Shown here: positions 53,874 through 62,582 of the stretch, piece after piece
Layout of the letters: every line of letters starts with the position of its first letter
Numbering within the stretch: position 1 is the stretch's first letter
Assembly (NCBI RefSeq): GCF_016405855.1
Contig: NZ_JAEFCA010000005.1
Span: 186,001-250,000 of the forward strand
DNA length: 64,000 nucleotides
Reading direction: 5' to 3'
Source of the DNA: Flavobacterium sp. IB48
GTDB lineage: Bacteria; Bacteroidota; Bacteroidia; Flavobacteriales; Flavobacteriaceae
Translations under genes and position numbers: made by a program
The notes under the pieces: model-generated
What the model saw: only the letters and a program-made list of their open reading frames with translations
Database searches by the model: none
Told to the model about the DNA's origin: nothing

Positions 53874-54560
53874 TTATTCTTTTGCAGTCGAATCTTTTAC
53901 TTTATTCTTTTCTCTTTGTTCGACACGTTCGTGCCAATCTTTACTTTCTTTATTTAAATCGTAACCTTGTTTTGATAAATAGTTGTTGATTCTTCCTTTG
54001 TATTTACCAAACCAGCCGTGTTTTTCTTTAGAAGAACCTGCGTCCATTGCGTGCTCTCTCGCTTCAACTAAAGCTTTGTAGATGTAATCTTTTTGTTCTG
54101 CTGTTAAGTTTGGAAGCATATCGTTGTAACCTGCAACTGTAATTGGAAGCACTCCATAAGTCATTCCGTCTTTAACTTCAGTAATTTTATCTTCTGACAA
54201 TTCTTTACTTAGTTTTTTGATATAAGATTTATGCAGTTTTGCAATTGACTCGTCTGCTTTTGCTTTTAGTTTATCAATTTTCTCGTTTTGCTTTTCTTTT
54301 GCTAAAGAAGTGTCTTCTTTTACTTTTTTGATTTCAGCATCTCTTCCATCTTGGATTTCAGTTAGATCTCTGAACTGCTGTGCAATGATGTTTGAAACAG
54401 CTTTTTCTTTTGCTTCGTTTTTCAAATCTAATTTGGTAACGATTTTCGCAGCTCTTTCGTTAGTAACTTTTACATATTCAGGATCTAAATGTTGTTGTGC
54501 AATATTACTCCCAAACACTAAAAACATCATTAAAACACCTATATTTTTTATTAATTTCAT
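53874..54560 (-). CDS. DUF3826 domain protein
   Basis: This is a 228-residue exported protein with a signal peptide (about 1-22, NIGVLMMFLVFGSNIAQQ). The mature part is almost entirely helical and charged, with a long coiled-coil-like stretch RDAEIKKVKEDTSLAKEKQN followed by EKIDKLKAKADES. It matches the DUF3826 family, which occurs repeatedly next to pectate lyases in Bacteroidota pectin loci. Its function is unknown. Its position between two PL1 paralogs suggests a structural or chaperone-like partner role, which is inference. No catalytic motif is visible. Confidence 0.8.
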   Translation of the reverse strand: MKLIKNIGVLMMFLVFGSNIAQQHLDPEYVKVTNERAAKIVTKLDLKNEAKEKAVSNIIAQQFRDLTEIQDGRDAEIKKVKEDTSLAKEKQNEKIDKLKAKADESIAKLHKSYIKKLSKELSEDKITEVKDGMTYGVLPITVAGYNDMLPNLTAEQKDYIYKALVEAREHAMDAGSSKEKHGWFGKYKGRINNYLSKQGYDLNKESKDWHERVEQREKNKVKDSTAKE

Positions 54561-54588
54561 CTTAATAAATTTTATGAATTACAATATT

Positions 54589-54660
54589 TAATCTGCCTAA
54601 TCTGCTAAATCTGCGGGCTAATTTTTTTATCTCGCAGATTTAGCAGATTTACAGATTTTT
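54589..54660. repeat. CGCAGATTTAGCAGATT-family inverted repeat, copy 7
   Basis: Arms TCTGCCTAATCTGCTAAATC plus TGCGGG and CTCGCAGATTTAGCAGATTT enclose an AT-rich loop. It lies between DUF3826 and the first PL1 gene. Confidence 0.85.
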
Positions 54661-54688
54661 ATTCTGCTGTTTCTAATCTCGCCGATTC

Positions 54689-56401
54689 TTATTTTAAATC
54701 TAATAAAGCTCTAACTAATGTTTCTTTGTTATTAGCCAAATCTTTCCAGTCTACTTTTATCGCAGGATTTACACCGTTGATGTAATCCTCAATATTTGAA
54801 TATCCGTCTCCGTTTAAATCTCCTTGCGCATCAGATGGATCGTTCGGGTTTAAACCGTATTTTTTCTCCCATGCATCCGGCATTCCGTCTTTGTCTGTAT
54901 CTACGTAAGGTTTTCCTTTGTATTCAGGATATCCTCCAACTTGAGAAATATCTGTAATTATTCCTTTTTTATAAGAATCCATTGGAAGTCTTCTGTGCTC
55001 GAATTGATAGAAAGTCTTTTTCTCTAATCCTTTTGCATATTCTGGAACTCCAGTTTTTACCGTTCTTACGATTCTTTCGTCAACTTTATCTCTAAGTGGT
55101 AAGGTTGCTCCAACATTTTTAAGTACGAACTCATAAGATTCTTCAGCAGTCATGAATTTATTGAACCAAGGCATTGGGAAAGGTTTCTCTACTTTCATCT
55201 TTGCGAAATAGTCTTTCGATTCATCATAAGTCATTAACTCACCTTTTTTATTTTCGATTTGAATACCTCCATCCCAATTGTCTTTAGTAACTTTTTCGTT
55301 TCCGTTAATTACGTTTCCGTTTACATAAGCTCTACCGAAAACCATATAAGGCAATTTGCTTCTTCCAGATTCTGGTTTTAAGATTCTGTAGCTTATTGGT
55401 TGTGTTAAATCGGTTACAGGACCTGGTTTGTAGAAATTGTTGATGATATTGTAATTAGCAGTGTAATCTCCACCATCTGTAGATCTGTTGTACCAGTTGA
55501 AAACTACGTTATTCACAAAATTGAAAATTCCGTTCCAACCGATAGAAGGGTTTCTTCCTGCATTATTAGCCCACATATTTCTCATGAAAGAGCAATTTTC
55601 ACCACCTAAAGTACTTCCGAAAGCATGGTTGTAAGTATCTAAAGCTTCTCCAAACAAACTGTTTTGGATTGTAATATTTACCGTTCCCACTTTAATGTCT
55701 GGATAACCTGGTCCAGGATTGTACATATGTCTGTAAATTGACATATTTTCATCTAATCCCCAAGTTGCAGAAACGTGGTCGATCATAATGTTTCCTACAG
55801 GATTTCCTCCGATAGCATCATCACGACGGCCTACAAAAGTTTCTCCGCGACGGAAACGCATATGTCTAATCACTACATCGTGAGTATCAATCCAAGTTGA
55901 TTCTCCCGCCACGCAAATTCCATCTCCAGGAGCTGTTTGTCCAGCAATTGTGATATAAGGTGCACGAATGATTAATGGGCTTTTAAGTCTGATAATTCCA
56001 GCAACATTAAATACCACTATTCTCGCTCCTCCTTGTTCGCATGCTTCACGTAATGTTCCTGGTCCGCGGTCTTCTAGACTTGTTACCGTGTAAACTTTTC
56101 CGCCACGACCACCGAATGTGTACATTCCTCCACCCTCAGCACCTGGAAAAGCAGGAATTTCTGCCTGAGGTAAATCTGTTGGTCTTGCTGCCCATGGAAT
56201 GTATGGTTTTCCATGTCTAGCTTCTTCTTCAATAACGACTAAAGCTTTTTCCCAAGCTTCATCAGAAAGTCTTTGAGCTTCTTCTTTGATAGCTTTTTCC
56301 TGAGCCTGAACTTCTGGACTAATCTTCGGATATTGAGCAAAACATTTTGCACTTCCTAAAAAAAGCAGAGATGATGCGATAAATAATGCGGAATTTTTCA
56401 T
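54689..56401 (-). CDS. PL1 pectate lyase (paralog 1)
   Basis: This is an exported PL1 enzyme of 570 residues, first enzyme gene after SusCD. The signal peptide is MKNSALFIASSLLFLGSAKC followed by FAQ. The beta-helix carries IPAFPGAEGGGMYTFGGRGG, TIAGQTAPGDGICVAGEST, VVIRHMRFRRGETFVGRRDD and IMIDHVSATWGLDENM. The C-terminal Ca2+-binding-like stretch is DTDKDGMPDAWEKKYGLNPN. Relative to paralog 2 the HCSVSW element reads HVSATW, which may alter specificity. It is separated from SusD by 103 bases. The pair could attack different pectic regions. Confidence 0.93.
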   Translation of the reverse strand: MKNSALFIASSLLFLGSAKCFAQYPKISPEVQAQEKAIKEEAQRLSDEAWEKALVVIEEEARHGKPYIPWAARPTDLPQAEIPAFPGAEGGGMYTFGGRGGKVYTVTSLEDRGPGTLREACEQGGARIVVFNVAGIIRLKSPLIIRAPYITIAGQTAPGDGICVAGESTWIDTHDVVIRHMRFRRGETFVGRRDDAIGGNPVGNIMIDHVSATWGLDENMSIYRHMYNPGPGYPDIKVGTVNITIQNSLFGEALDTYNHAFGSTLGGENCSFMRNMWANNAGRNPSIGWNGIFNFVNNVVFNWYNRSTDGGDYTANYNIINNFYKPGPVTDLTQPISYRILKPESGRSKLPYMVFGRAYVNGNVINGNEKVTKDNWDGGIQIENKKGELMTYDESKDYFAKMKVEKPFPMPWFNKFMTAEESYEFVLKNVGATLPLRDKVDERIVRTVKTGVPEYAKGLEKKTFYQFEHRRLPMDSYKKGIITDISQVGGYPEYKGKPYVDTDKDGMPDAWEKKYGLNPNDPSDAQGDLNGDGYSNIEDYINGVNPAIKVDWKDLANNKETLVRALLDLK

Positions 56402-56504
56402 GTTAATTTCTAGTTGTGGTAATTCTTTTTAAACAAATCACCTGTATCTTTTAACGAATACAGGTGAAAAGCTTTATATAATAATCATTGTTTTGATATT
56501 AAAT

Positions 56505-58475
56505 CTATTCTTGATAATTGAAGGTTCCAGCGGTTCCGCCGTTCCATCCAACCGTTTGCTGCAACCAGTTATTCTGAGTTAGAATACTTGTTTGTAACCC
56601 CATTATATAATAGTTTGGGTTAAATTTAATTTGCGCAGCAACGTTGTTTACGTTATCCATTGGAGTCAATAAGTTTGTGAATACAAAATTATCAGTGTAA
56701 AAAGTTGCTAAAGCGTCAATTTGACTGCTAAAATTAGCTGAATCAGGATCTACGCTGATTGCTGCACGTGCACTAGACAATGGATCTGTTTTAGTAGCAG
56801 CATTTTTATATTGTAAATAATATCCTGTACGTTGTGTACCGTTAATTGGCGTTAAACCTAATTTAGAAACTGTCCCACCATTAATACCTGGAAGAGCTTC
56901 ATCACTGTAAAGCATCCAACGCTGCACATCCCAAAAACGTTTTCCTTCGTAAGCTAATTCTACTCTACGCTCATATAAACAAGCAGCAATAGCAGCATAT
57001 TTATCAGCCAAAATACCAATTCCGTAGTTATCAGCAGAAGGAATTCCTACACGAGCTCTAATTTTTCCTAGGTAATTAATTGTATTACCAATATCGCCTT
57101 TTGCAGCGTAACATTCAGCAATATTTAGTAACAATTCTGCATAACGATACTCAAGAATATTAGTTACAGAATATTGGAAACTACTAGCATTTGATGCAGT
57201 AACATTTGACATTTTTCTTACGTATGCAGGGCTATTTTCTTGATTATTGTCACTAAAGTATGGTTTATCTTTATCTGATCCATCTAACCAACGATAAGAC
57301 CAAGCTACACTGCTTGTACTTTCTGCATATCCCCATTTCATTCCAGAAAAAGCAAATGTTCTGTAAAATCTAGGATCACGTTTTTTAAAGAATAAGAAAG
57401 GATCGTAACCATTGGCTGCTGTAGGTTTTTTTCCGTTATCCATTGGAAACAAGTCGATCATTTCTTTTGGCGCTTCAAATGCTCCTGTACCGCCTTGGCT
57501 AACTAAACGCATTGCTTTTTCCCATGAATTGTTATTACTAACAGAAAGAGTTGCTCCGTTTCCTAACAATTGAACCACAATAGCTTCTTTATTAAATCCT
57601 TCTAATGTAAACATATCATTCCATTGTTTTGCTGAACTTCCGTATAAGCCATATCCATCAGCTGTCAATTGAGTTTCTGCTGCTAAACCAGCTTGTAGTG
57701 CAGCATCCCATCTTTCTGTAGAACCATCCCAGTTTTTATTGAACAATGGACTTGCATAGGTTAATAGTACTCTTGCTTTTTGTGCCAAAGCTGCTCCTTT
57801 TGTAAAGCGTCCATAATCTGCGCCTGCGTCTGGCCAGTTTCCTGGTAATAACGAAGCTGCCATATCTAAATCTGCAACAATTTGATTTACTACTTCAGTA
57901 ACTGAAGCTCTTGGCAATTTAATTGCATCATTTGTAGAAGTTGCTGCTTGTGTTGAAGTAACAAGAGGCACACCTCCATACATTCGCATTAAATCAAAAT
58001 ATTGAAGCGCTCTTAAATAATACACTTGGCCTTTTGCACGATCACGGAATGTTTTATCTAAACTAGATCCTTTTACATCTACTTCTTCTAAGAAGCTATT
58101 ACAGTCTCTGATACGGTTGTAAGGCTCATTTTTAATTTTATCTTCTAGTTTTGTTCCAAAATAATTTGTTGCATCATCAGAATTTACTAATGTTTTTGTT
58201 GGATTTACAAGGTCTGTAATTCCTCCTATTTCTTCTGTTAATCTAGAATATGCATCGGTGTACTGACCTACAAAAGTAGCTTGTGGAGACTTAAATGCAT
58301 AGAAAAAGTCATAATATAGGTTGTTTATATACCAATTTGTACGCTCTTGACTTTCATAAAATGAATCATCAATCTGTCCAAAATTTTTCTTATCTTCAAG
58401 AAAATTGTCACTACATGAAGCACTAACTATAAGTAATACTGCAAGAGTTAATATTGAGTTTATTCTTAGTTTCAT
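56505..58475 (-). CDS. SusD/RagB family surface glycan-binding lipoprotein
   Basis: This outer-membrane lipoprotein of 656 residues has a lipobox in LLIVSASC (about 14-21). It is the lid of the SusCD importer and binds oligosaccharides before transfer to SusC. Typical features are NFLEDKKNFGQ after the signal, the TPR-like helices with AKGQVYYLRALQYFDLMRMYGGVPLV, FTKGAALAQKARVLLTYASP and YRYAELLLNIAECYA, and the ELAYEGKRFWDVQRW stretch near the end. It follows susC after 15 bases. The cargo is inferred to be pectic oligosaccharides from the neighbours. Confidence 0.95.
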   Translation of the reverse strand: MKLRINSILTLAVLLIVSASCSDNFLEDKKNFGQIDDSFYESQERTNWYINNLYYDFFYAFKSPQATFVGQYTDAYSRLTEEIGGITDLVNPTKTLVNSDDATNYFGTKLEDKIKNEPYNRIRDCNSFLEEVDVKGSSLDKTFRDRAKGQVYYLRALQYFDLMRMYGGVPLVTSTQAATSTNDAIKLPRASVTEVVNQIVADLDMAASLLPGNWPDAGADYGRFTKGAALAQKARVLLTYASPLFNKNWDGSTERWDAALQAGLAAETQLTADGYGLYGSSAKQWNDMFTLEGFNKEAIVVQLLGNGATLSVSNNNSWEKAMRLVSQGGTGAFEAPKEMIDLFPMDNGKKPTAANGYDPFLFFKKRDPRFYRTFAFSGMKWGYAESTSSVAWSYRWLDGSDKDKPYFSDNNQENSPAYVRKMSNVTASNASSFQYSVTNILEYRYAELLLNIAECYAAKGDIGNTINYLGKIRARVGIPSADNYGIGILADKYAAIAACLYERRVELAYEGKRFWDVQRWMLYSDEALPGINGGTVSKLGLTPINGTQRTGYYLQYKNAATKTDPLSSARAAISVDPDSANFSSQIDALATFYTDNFVFTNLLTPMDNVNNVAAQIKFNPNYYIMGLQTSILTQNNWLQQTVGWNGGTAGTFNYQE

Positions 58476-58490
58476 AATTACTTATTTTTT

Positions 58491-61400
58491 TTAGAATGAT
58501 ACACTTAAGTTAACAGACCAAGTTCTCAATGTTGGATAAGTGTCATAAGATGAATCATACATATTACGATAATGGTCAGGATATGGATTGTAGAAATCCC
58601 AAAGATTATTTCCAGTTACACCCAATGACAAACTACTAATATTTAATTTATTTAAAACATCTTTTGGCAAACCGTAACCAATTGTTAAGTTTCTAACAAA
58701 ACAACGGAAATTATTTAATTGCCAGAAGTTTGAAGGAGCACCAACCAATTCATCGTCATATAATGCTAAGTTAGGATACTTACCATTGACATTATCTGGT
58801 CCGTACATATCTGTCCAATAGCTTTCGTGAGCCCACATATTGTGTGCTGTAGCAGTTCCTTGTTTTACTACATCAAGTTCGCGGAATCCACCCCAAGATG
58901 TAGAGATTTGAGTTCTCATATAAAAACTTTTGTATTTCATACCTAAATTGGTAGTAAAACCATAGGTTCTATTTGTATTTACTAATTTCTGATAATCCAA
59001 ATTTTTATCAATTCTTCCGTCAGGTCCTGCTTGTTTACCAGTTGCAGGATCAAATGCTCCACCGACATCTTCATAAGCCAACATACCTTTAATCATACCA
59101 GATATACTTGTAATTTTATTAAAACTAGGTGTTGTTCCGGCTGCAGCAGCTCTTTCTGATAAGTAAGCCCAGTAGTTTGCAATATCTTCATCTGTACGTA
59201 AAATTCCGTCTCCAGTAGATGTTCCGTTCCAAGTTTTGAATCCCCAGTATGGGAAGAAAGAAGAAGATCCAGTTTGAGTTACATTAAATGATGGATGTTG
59301 CAAAGCTTGCTCTGGATATTTTTTCACTTTATTATCTGAGTAACCAAAGTTCACTCCAACATTATAACTAAAATCATCTTTGATTTTATCACTCCAGTTC
59401 AAACTTACCTCAAGTCCCCAAGCATCAACAGCTGCATAGTTTTGTTCAGCAAAACCACCACCAACTGAAATTGGCACACCAACAGCACCAGCCATGTTAG
59501 TTAACATATCTGTTGTTCTATCATAATAGAAGTCAGTACTAATTTGCAATCTATTTTTCAATACATTTACATCAAGCCCAACGTTGTTTTTGATTGTTGT
59601 ATCCCAACCAACATTCCTATTTGGGTTAACTTTTGGAGTAACTCCTCCTCCTAAAGATCCACCAGTAGCACCAGTTCCAAACACAGCACCTTTATCAACA
59701 ATAACATCATAATACTGCATCCATCTCCAAGCTTGTACGTTATCTTTTCCTGTTTTACCAATAGAATAACGAAGTTTAAGAAAATCTACACCTGGCAATG
59801 CTTTAGTAAACCAATCTTCTTTAGACACAATCCAACCTGCTTGAAGTGATGGGAAGAATCCCCAATAGTTTTCAGGAGCAAATTTTGTTGAAGCATCGCT
59901 ACGGAAAAGGAACTCTAATAAGTATCTAGATTTAAAACTGTAATTAAATCTACCTAAGTAAGAAAGTGTTCCTGATTCTCCTTTTGTATTAATTGAGTTT
60001 GAAGAAATTGTTCCTGCTGTCTGATAAGTTCCAGCATAATCTTTTCCTGTACCTTCATATGCTAAACGTGTTGTTCTGTATTCAGCTTCTGTACGCTCCA
60101 TACCAACCATACCACTAACATCATGATTACCAAATACTCTTGCGTAGTTTGCAAAAAAGTTAGCTTGATTATTTCTGCTAAGAGAAGTATTATAGTATAC
60201 GCGTGAGTTACGAACGTTAGTATCAATTTGATAATAAGGGTCAACACCATTATTTACAGTAGTTGGAACTGCAGAACTTGCTAAGTGCATATCTGCTTTT
60301 TCGTATCCAACAATTCTTGCCAAGTCAAATGGTAACTGAACTTGTTCTGTATATCCTGTGCTTTCTGTTCTTGCAAACGTACCTTTAAGAGATAATCCTT
60401 TTACGAAAGGAACTTTATAGTTCAAAGACATATTCACGTTATATGAAAAATCATCTGAAATTTGTTTCGAACCATTGTTTAATGTTGCAAAATAGTTCCA
60501 CCCTGCAATTGTAGTATTAGCATTAGCACTTCCTAAAGTTCTAGTTGTTTTAGGAAATGGAGACATGTAATATTCTTTATCATTAACTACCGTTTCCCAA
60601 GGAATATATTTAGGCATATGTAGCAAATAACCATAATCAGCTTGCTCACCACCACCTGCAATACTACCATAACTACTGTCATTGATATTAGCAGATGCTT
60701 TAGTAAACGATTTTTCTATGTCTCCAGAATTGGTAGCAATTGCAGCAGAAAAATCCATTGAATTAGAAATTTTAGCATTAATACCAGTTCTAAAATTCCA
60801 TTTTTGATAATCTTGCTTACCTAAATTAGCTCCTTGAGTAAAATAGTTTAAACCTGCAAAATATGTCATTTTTTCGTTACCACCAGTAACTGTCAAAGTA
60901 TGTTTGTCTTGAATTGCTGGTTTCCAAGCTTCTTTTAACCAATCATAATTCAAGCCTTTCATTTCTTCTAATTCTCGATCAGAAAAATAACCAACCCCAT
61001 TATTGCTTAAATTTTTTACAGACAGATATCTATTAGACCAAACTCCATAATCATAAGCGCTCATGGTTTTACTATGGCTTACCGCATCATTTACTGCAAA
61101 CTGACTGTAGTATGAAAATTTGGTAACACCAGCTTTACCTCTTTTTGTTTTAACCACAATTGCTCCTTGTGAAGCACGAGAACCATAAATAGCTGCAGAA
61201 GCATCTTTTAATACAGTAATACTTTCTATCTCTGAAGGATCCAAACGGTTAAAAGCATCTAAAGTTGGAAAACCAGATACTGGATCTACCTGAACCATAT
61301 CATCAATTACAATTAATGGTGTATTAAATCCTCCATCTTTAGAAAAACTAAATGTTTGACGAATTTGTAATGAAGCAGCATCACCAGGACGTCCGCCTCC

Positions 61401-61874
61401 ATCTATAACAGCCAATCCAGGAACCAATCCTTTCAATGCATCAGATAAGTTAGAAACAGGTAAATCTTGTACATCTGCTGCATTAATTGTTGCAATCGCA
61501 CCCGTAAGTTTTTCCTTTTTCTGTGTACCGTAACCTACTACAACTATATTTTGAAGTTCATTTGAATCTTCAGCTAATTTTGCATCTACTACAGTACGTC
61601 CATTAATAGGAATTTCTAATTTTTTCATTCCTATAAATGAAAACACTAAAGTAGCGCCTTGTCTTACTTTTATTTGATACTTACCATTAAAATCTGTTGT
61701 AACTGTATTCTTTGTAGATTTCTCAGTTACATTTACGCCAGGAAGAAGGCCTGATGTATTATCAGTAACAGCTCCTGTTACCGTAACTTGATTACTAGAG
61801 CCTTGAGCATAACTCAATACACTCATCAGTGCAAACAAAAGAAAACTACATCTTCTTATAAGTGCTTGTTTCAT
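58491..61874 (-). CDS. SusC/RagA family TonB-dependent outer-membrane transporter
   Basis: This is a 1127-residue TonB-dependent transporter importing oligosaccharides together with SusD. The signal peptide (about 1-23, ending LSYAQ) is followed by a carboxypeptidase-like regulatory domain (about 30-105), a TonB-box-like NIVVVGYGTQKKEKLTGA, and a plug with LPVSNLSDALKGLVPGLAVI and ITVLKDASAAIYGSRASQGA. The 22-strand barrel ends in the aromatic LRTWSVNLSVSF typical of outer-membrane proteins. No STN domain for anti-sigma signalling is present, so control is not by a FecR-type trans-envelope switch. It is the first gene of the long operon-like run. Confidence 0.96.
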   Translation of the reverse strand: MKQALIRRCSFLLFALMSVLSYAQGSSNQVTVTGAVTDNTSGLLPGVNVTEKSTKNTVTTDFNGKYQIKVRQGATLVFSFIGMKKLEIPINGRTVVDAKLAEDSNELQNIVVVGYGTQKKEKLTGAIATINAADVQDLPVSNLSDALKGLVPGLAVIDGGGRPGDAASLQIRQTFSFSKDGGFNTPLIVIDDMVQVDPVSGFPTLDAFNRLDPSEIESITVLKDASAAIYGSRASQGAIVVKTKRGKAGVTKFSYYSQFAVNDAVSHSKTMSAYDYGVWSNRYLSVKNLSNNGVGYFSDRELEEMKGLNYDWLKEAWKPAIQDKHTLTVTGGNEKMTYFAGLNYFTQGANLGKQDYQKWNFRTGINAKISNSMDFSAAIATNSGDIEKSFTKASANINDSSYGSIAGGGEQADYGYLLHMPKYIPWETVVNDKEYYMSPFPKTTRTLGSANANTTIAGWNYFATLNNGSKQISDDFSYNVNMSLNYKVPFVKGLSLKGTFARTESTGYTEQVQLPFDLARIVGYEKADMHLASSAVPTTVNNGVDPYYQIDTNVRNSRVYYNTSLSRNNQANFFANYARVFGNHDVSGMVGMERTEAEYRTTRLAYEGTGKDYAGTYQTAGTISSNSINTKGESGTLSYLGRFNYSFKSRYLLEFLFRSDASTKFAPENYWGFFPSLQAGWIVSKEDWFTKALPGVDFLKLRYSIGKTGKDNVQAWRWMQYYDVIVDKGAVFGTGATGGSLGGGVTPKVNPNRNVGWDTTIKNNVGLDVNVLKNRLQISTDFYYDRTTDMLTNMAGAVGVPISVGGGFAEQNYAAVDAWGLEVSLNWSDKIKDDFSYNVGVNFGYSDNKVKKYPEQALQHPSFNVTQTGSSSFFPYWGFKTWNGTSTGDGILRTDEDIANYWAYLSERAAAAGTTPSFNKITSISGMIKGMLAYEDVGGAFDPATGKQAGPDGRIDKNLDYQKLVNTNRTYGFTTNLGMKYKSFYMRTQISTSWGGFRELDVVKQGTATAHNMWAHESYWTDMYGPDNVNGKYPNLALYDDELVGAPSNFWQLNNFRCFVRNLTIGYGLPKDVLNKLNISSLSLGVTGNNLWDFYNPYPDHYRNMYDSSYDTYPTLRTWSVNLSVSF

Positions 61875-61912
61875 AAATGTTTTTTTTGGTTAGGTTATTA
61901 ATGTTAGTTAGT

Positions 61913-61927
61913 CATGTTTTAAACATG
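61913..61927. repeat. Small palindrome in the susC leader
   Basis: CATGTTT and AAACATG separated by one T, 39 bases upstream of the susC ATG. It could be an operator or a leader hairpin. Confidence 0.5.
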
Positions 61928-62008
61928 TCTTAATTTTAATAAAACTTTATTTAAAGAAATCTTAACTAAAGATTATTAAATGTTTAAAACACATTTATTT
62001 TAATATTC

Positions 62009-62054
62009 CAAAAATAGGACGATGATACATGAGAACCGTCCTGCTCTATCCTGT
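62009..62054 (-). promoter_or_regulatory. Candidate susC promoter with overlapping operator
   Basis: In transcription direction a TATTTTTG box (plus-strand CAAAAATA, 62009-62016) matches the Bacteroidota -7 consensus TAnnTTTG and lies about 135 bases upstream of the susC ATG. A TTC replaces TTG in the -33 position, 16 bases away. An inverted repeat AGGACG (62016-62021) / CGTCCT (62037-62042) brackets exactly the spacer. An ACAGGATAG motif (complement at 62046-62054) lies just upstream. This is the best promoter/operator candidate in the window. Confidence 0.6.
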
Positions 62055-62359
62055 TTTAATCGCAGAATGTCAAAAAAAATGTGACTAAAAAAACAATATT
62101 AATAAAAAACGAATGGAAAAAATAGATGAACCTAAATATTTCGGGCAAATGTTTGCTTAAAAGAAAATTTATAAACTCATTTTGACGAAAAAACAATAAG
62201 ATTTATATCAAAAATAAACATATAGTATATATTCTGCAAAATTAAACTGTATCCCTACTGATAAATAAGTGCTTATGAAATACCCTTTTCTTACGAAAAC
62301 GATAGAGAAAAATACTAAAAGTATATTTATTTTACGATAAAAAACTTACAAAACAATAA

Positions 62360-62379
62360 ACAGGATAGTTACAGGATAG
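62360..62379. promoter_or_regulatory. Tandem ACAGGATAG motif upstream of susC
   Basis: Two identical copies of ACAGGATAG start 11 bases apart (62360 and 62371), about one helical turn. The same nonamer occurs inverted at 62046-62054 beside the candidate promoter. The spacing suggests a regulator binding site. The remainder of 61875-62582 is AT-rich without a gene. Confidence 0.55.
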
Positions 62380-62490
62380 CATAAAAAAAGGTTGAATAAT
62401 TTTTACTAAAAAATATATTTTTTAAAAGTAAATTCTGACCAACGAAATTTAAACGATAATCTATCCATTTTTTGTTAACCCAAAAACAAC

Positions 62491-62527
62491 AAAAAACCCA
62501 CTAAACATTGATGTCAGCGGGTTTTTG
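62491..62527. terminator. Terminator after the CE8 pectinesterase gene
   Basis: A hairpin with AAAAACCC-CT / AG-GGGTTTTT pairing has a 16-19-base loop and A/T-rich flanks, downstream of the minus-strand pectinesterase (ends 62583). It separates that gene from the susC promoter region. Confidence 0.65.
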
Positions 62528-62582
62528 TTAAATTAAAATTTTGTTCTGTTTAAGGTTCCCTATTTTGGGTAAAATTAAAGCA

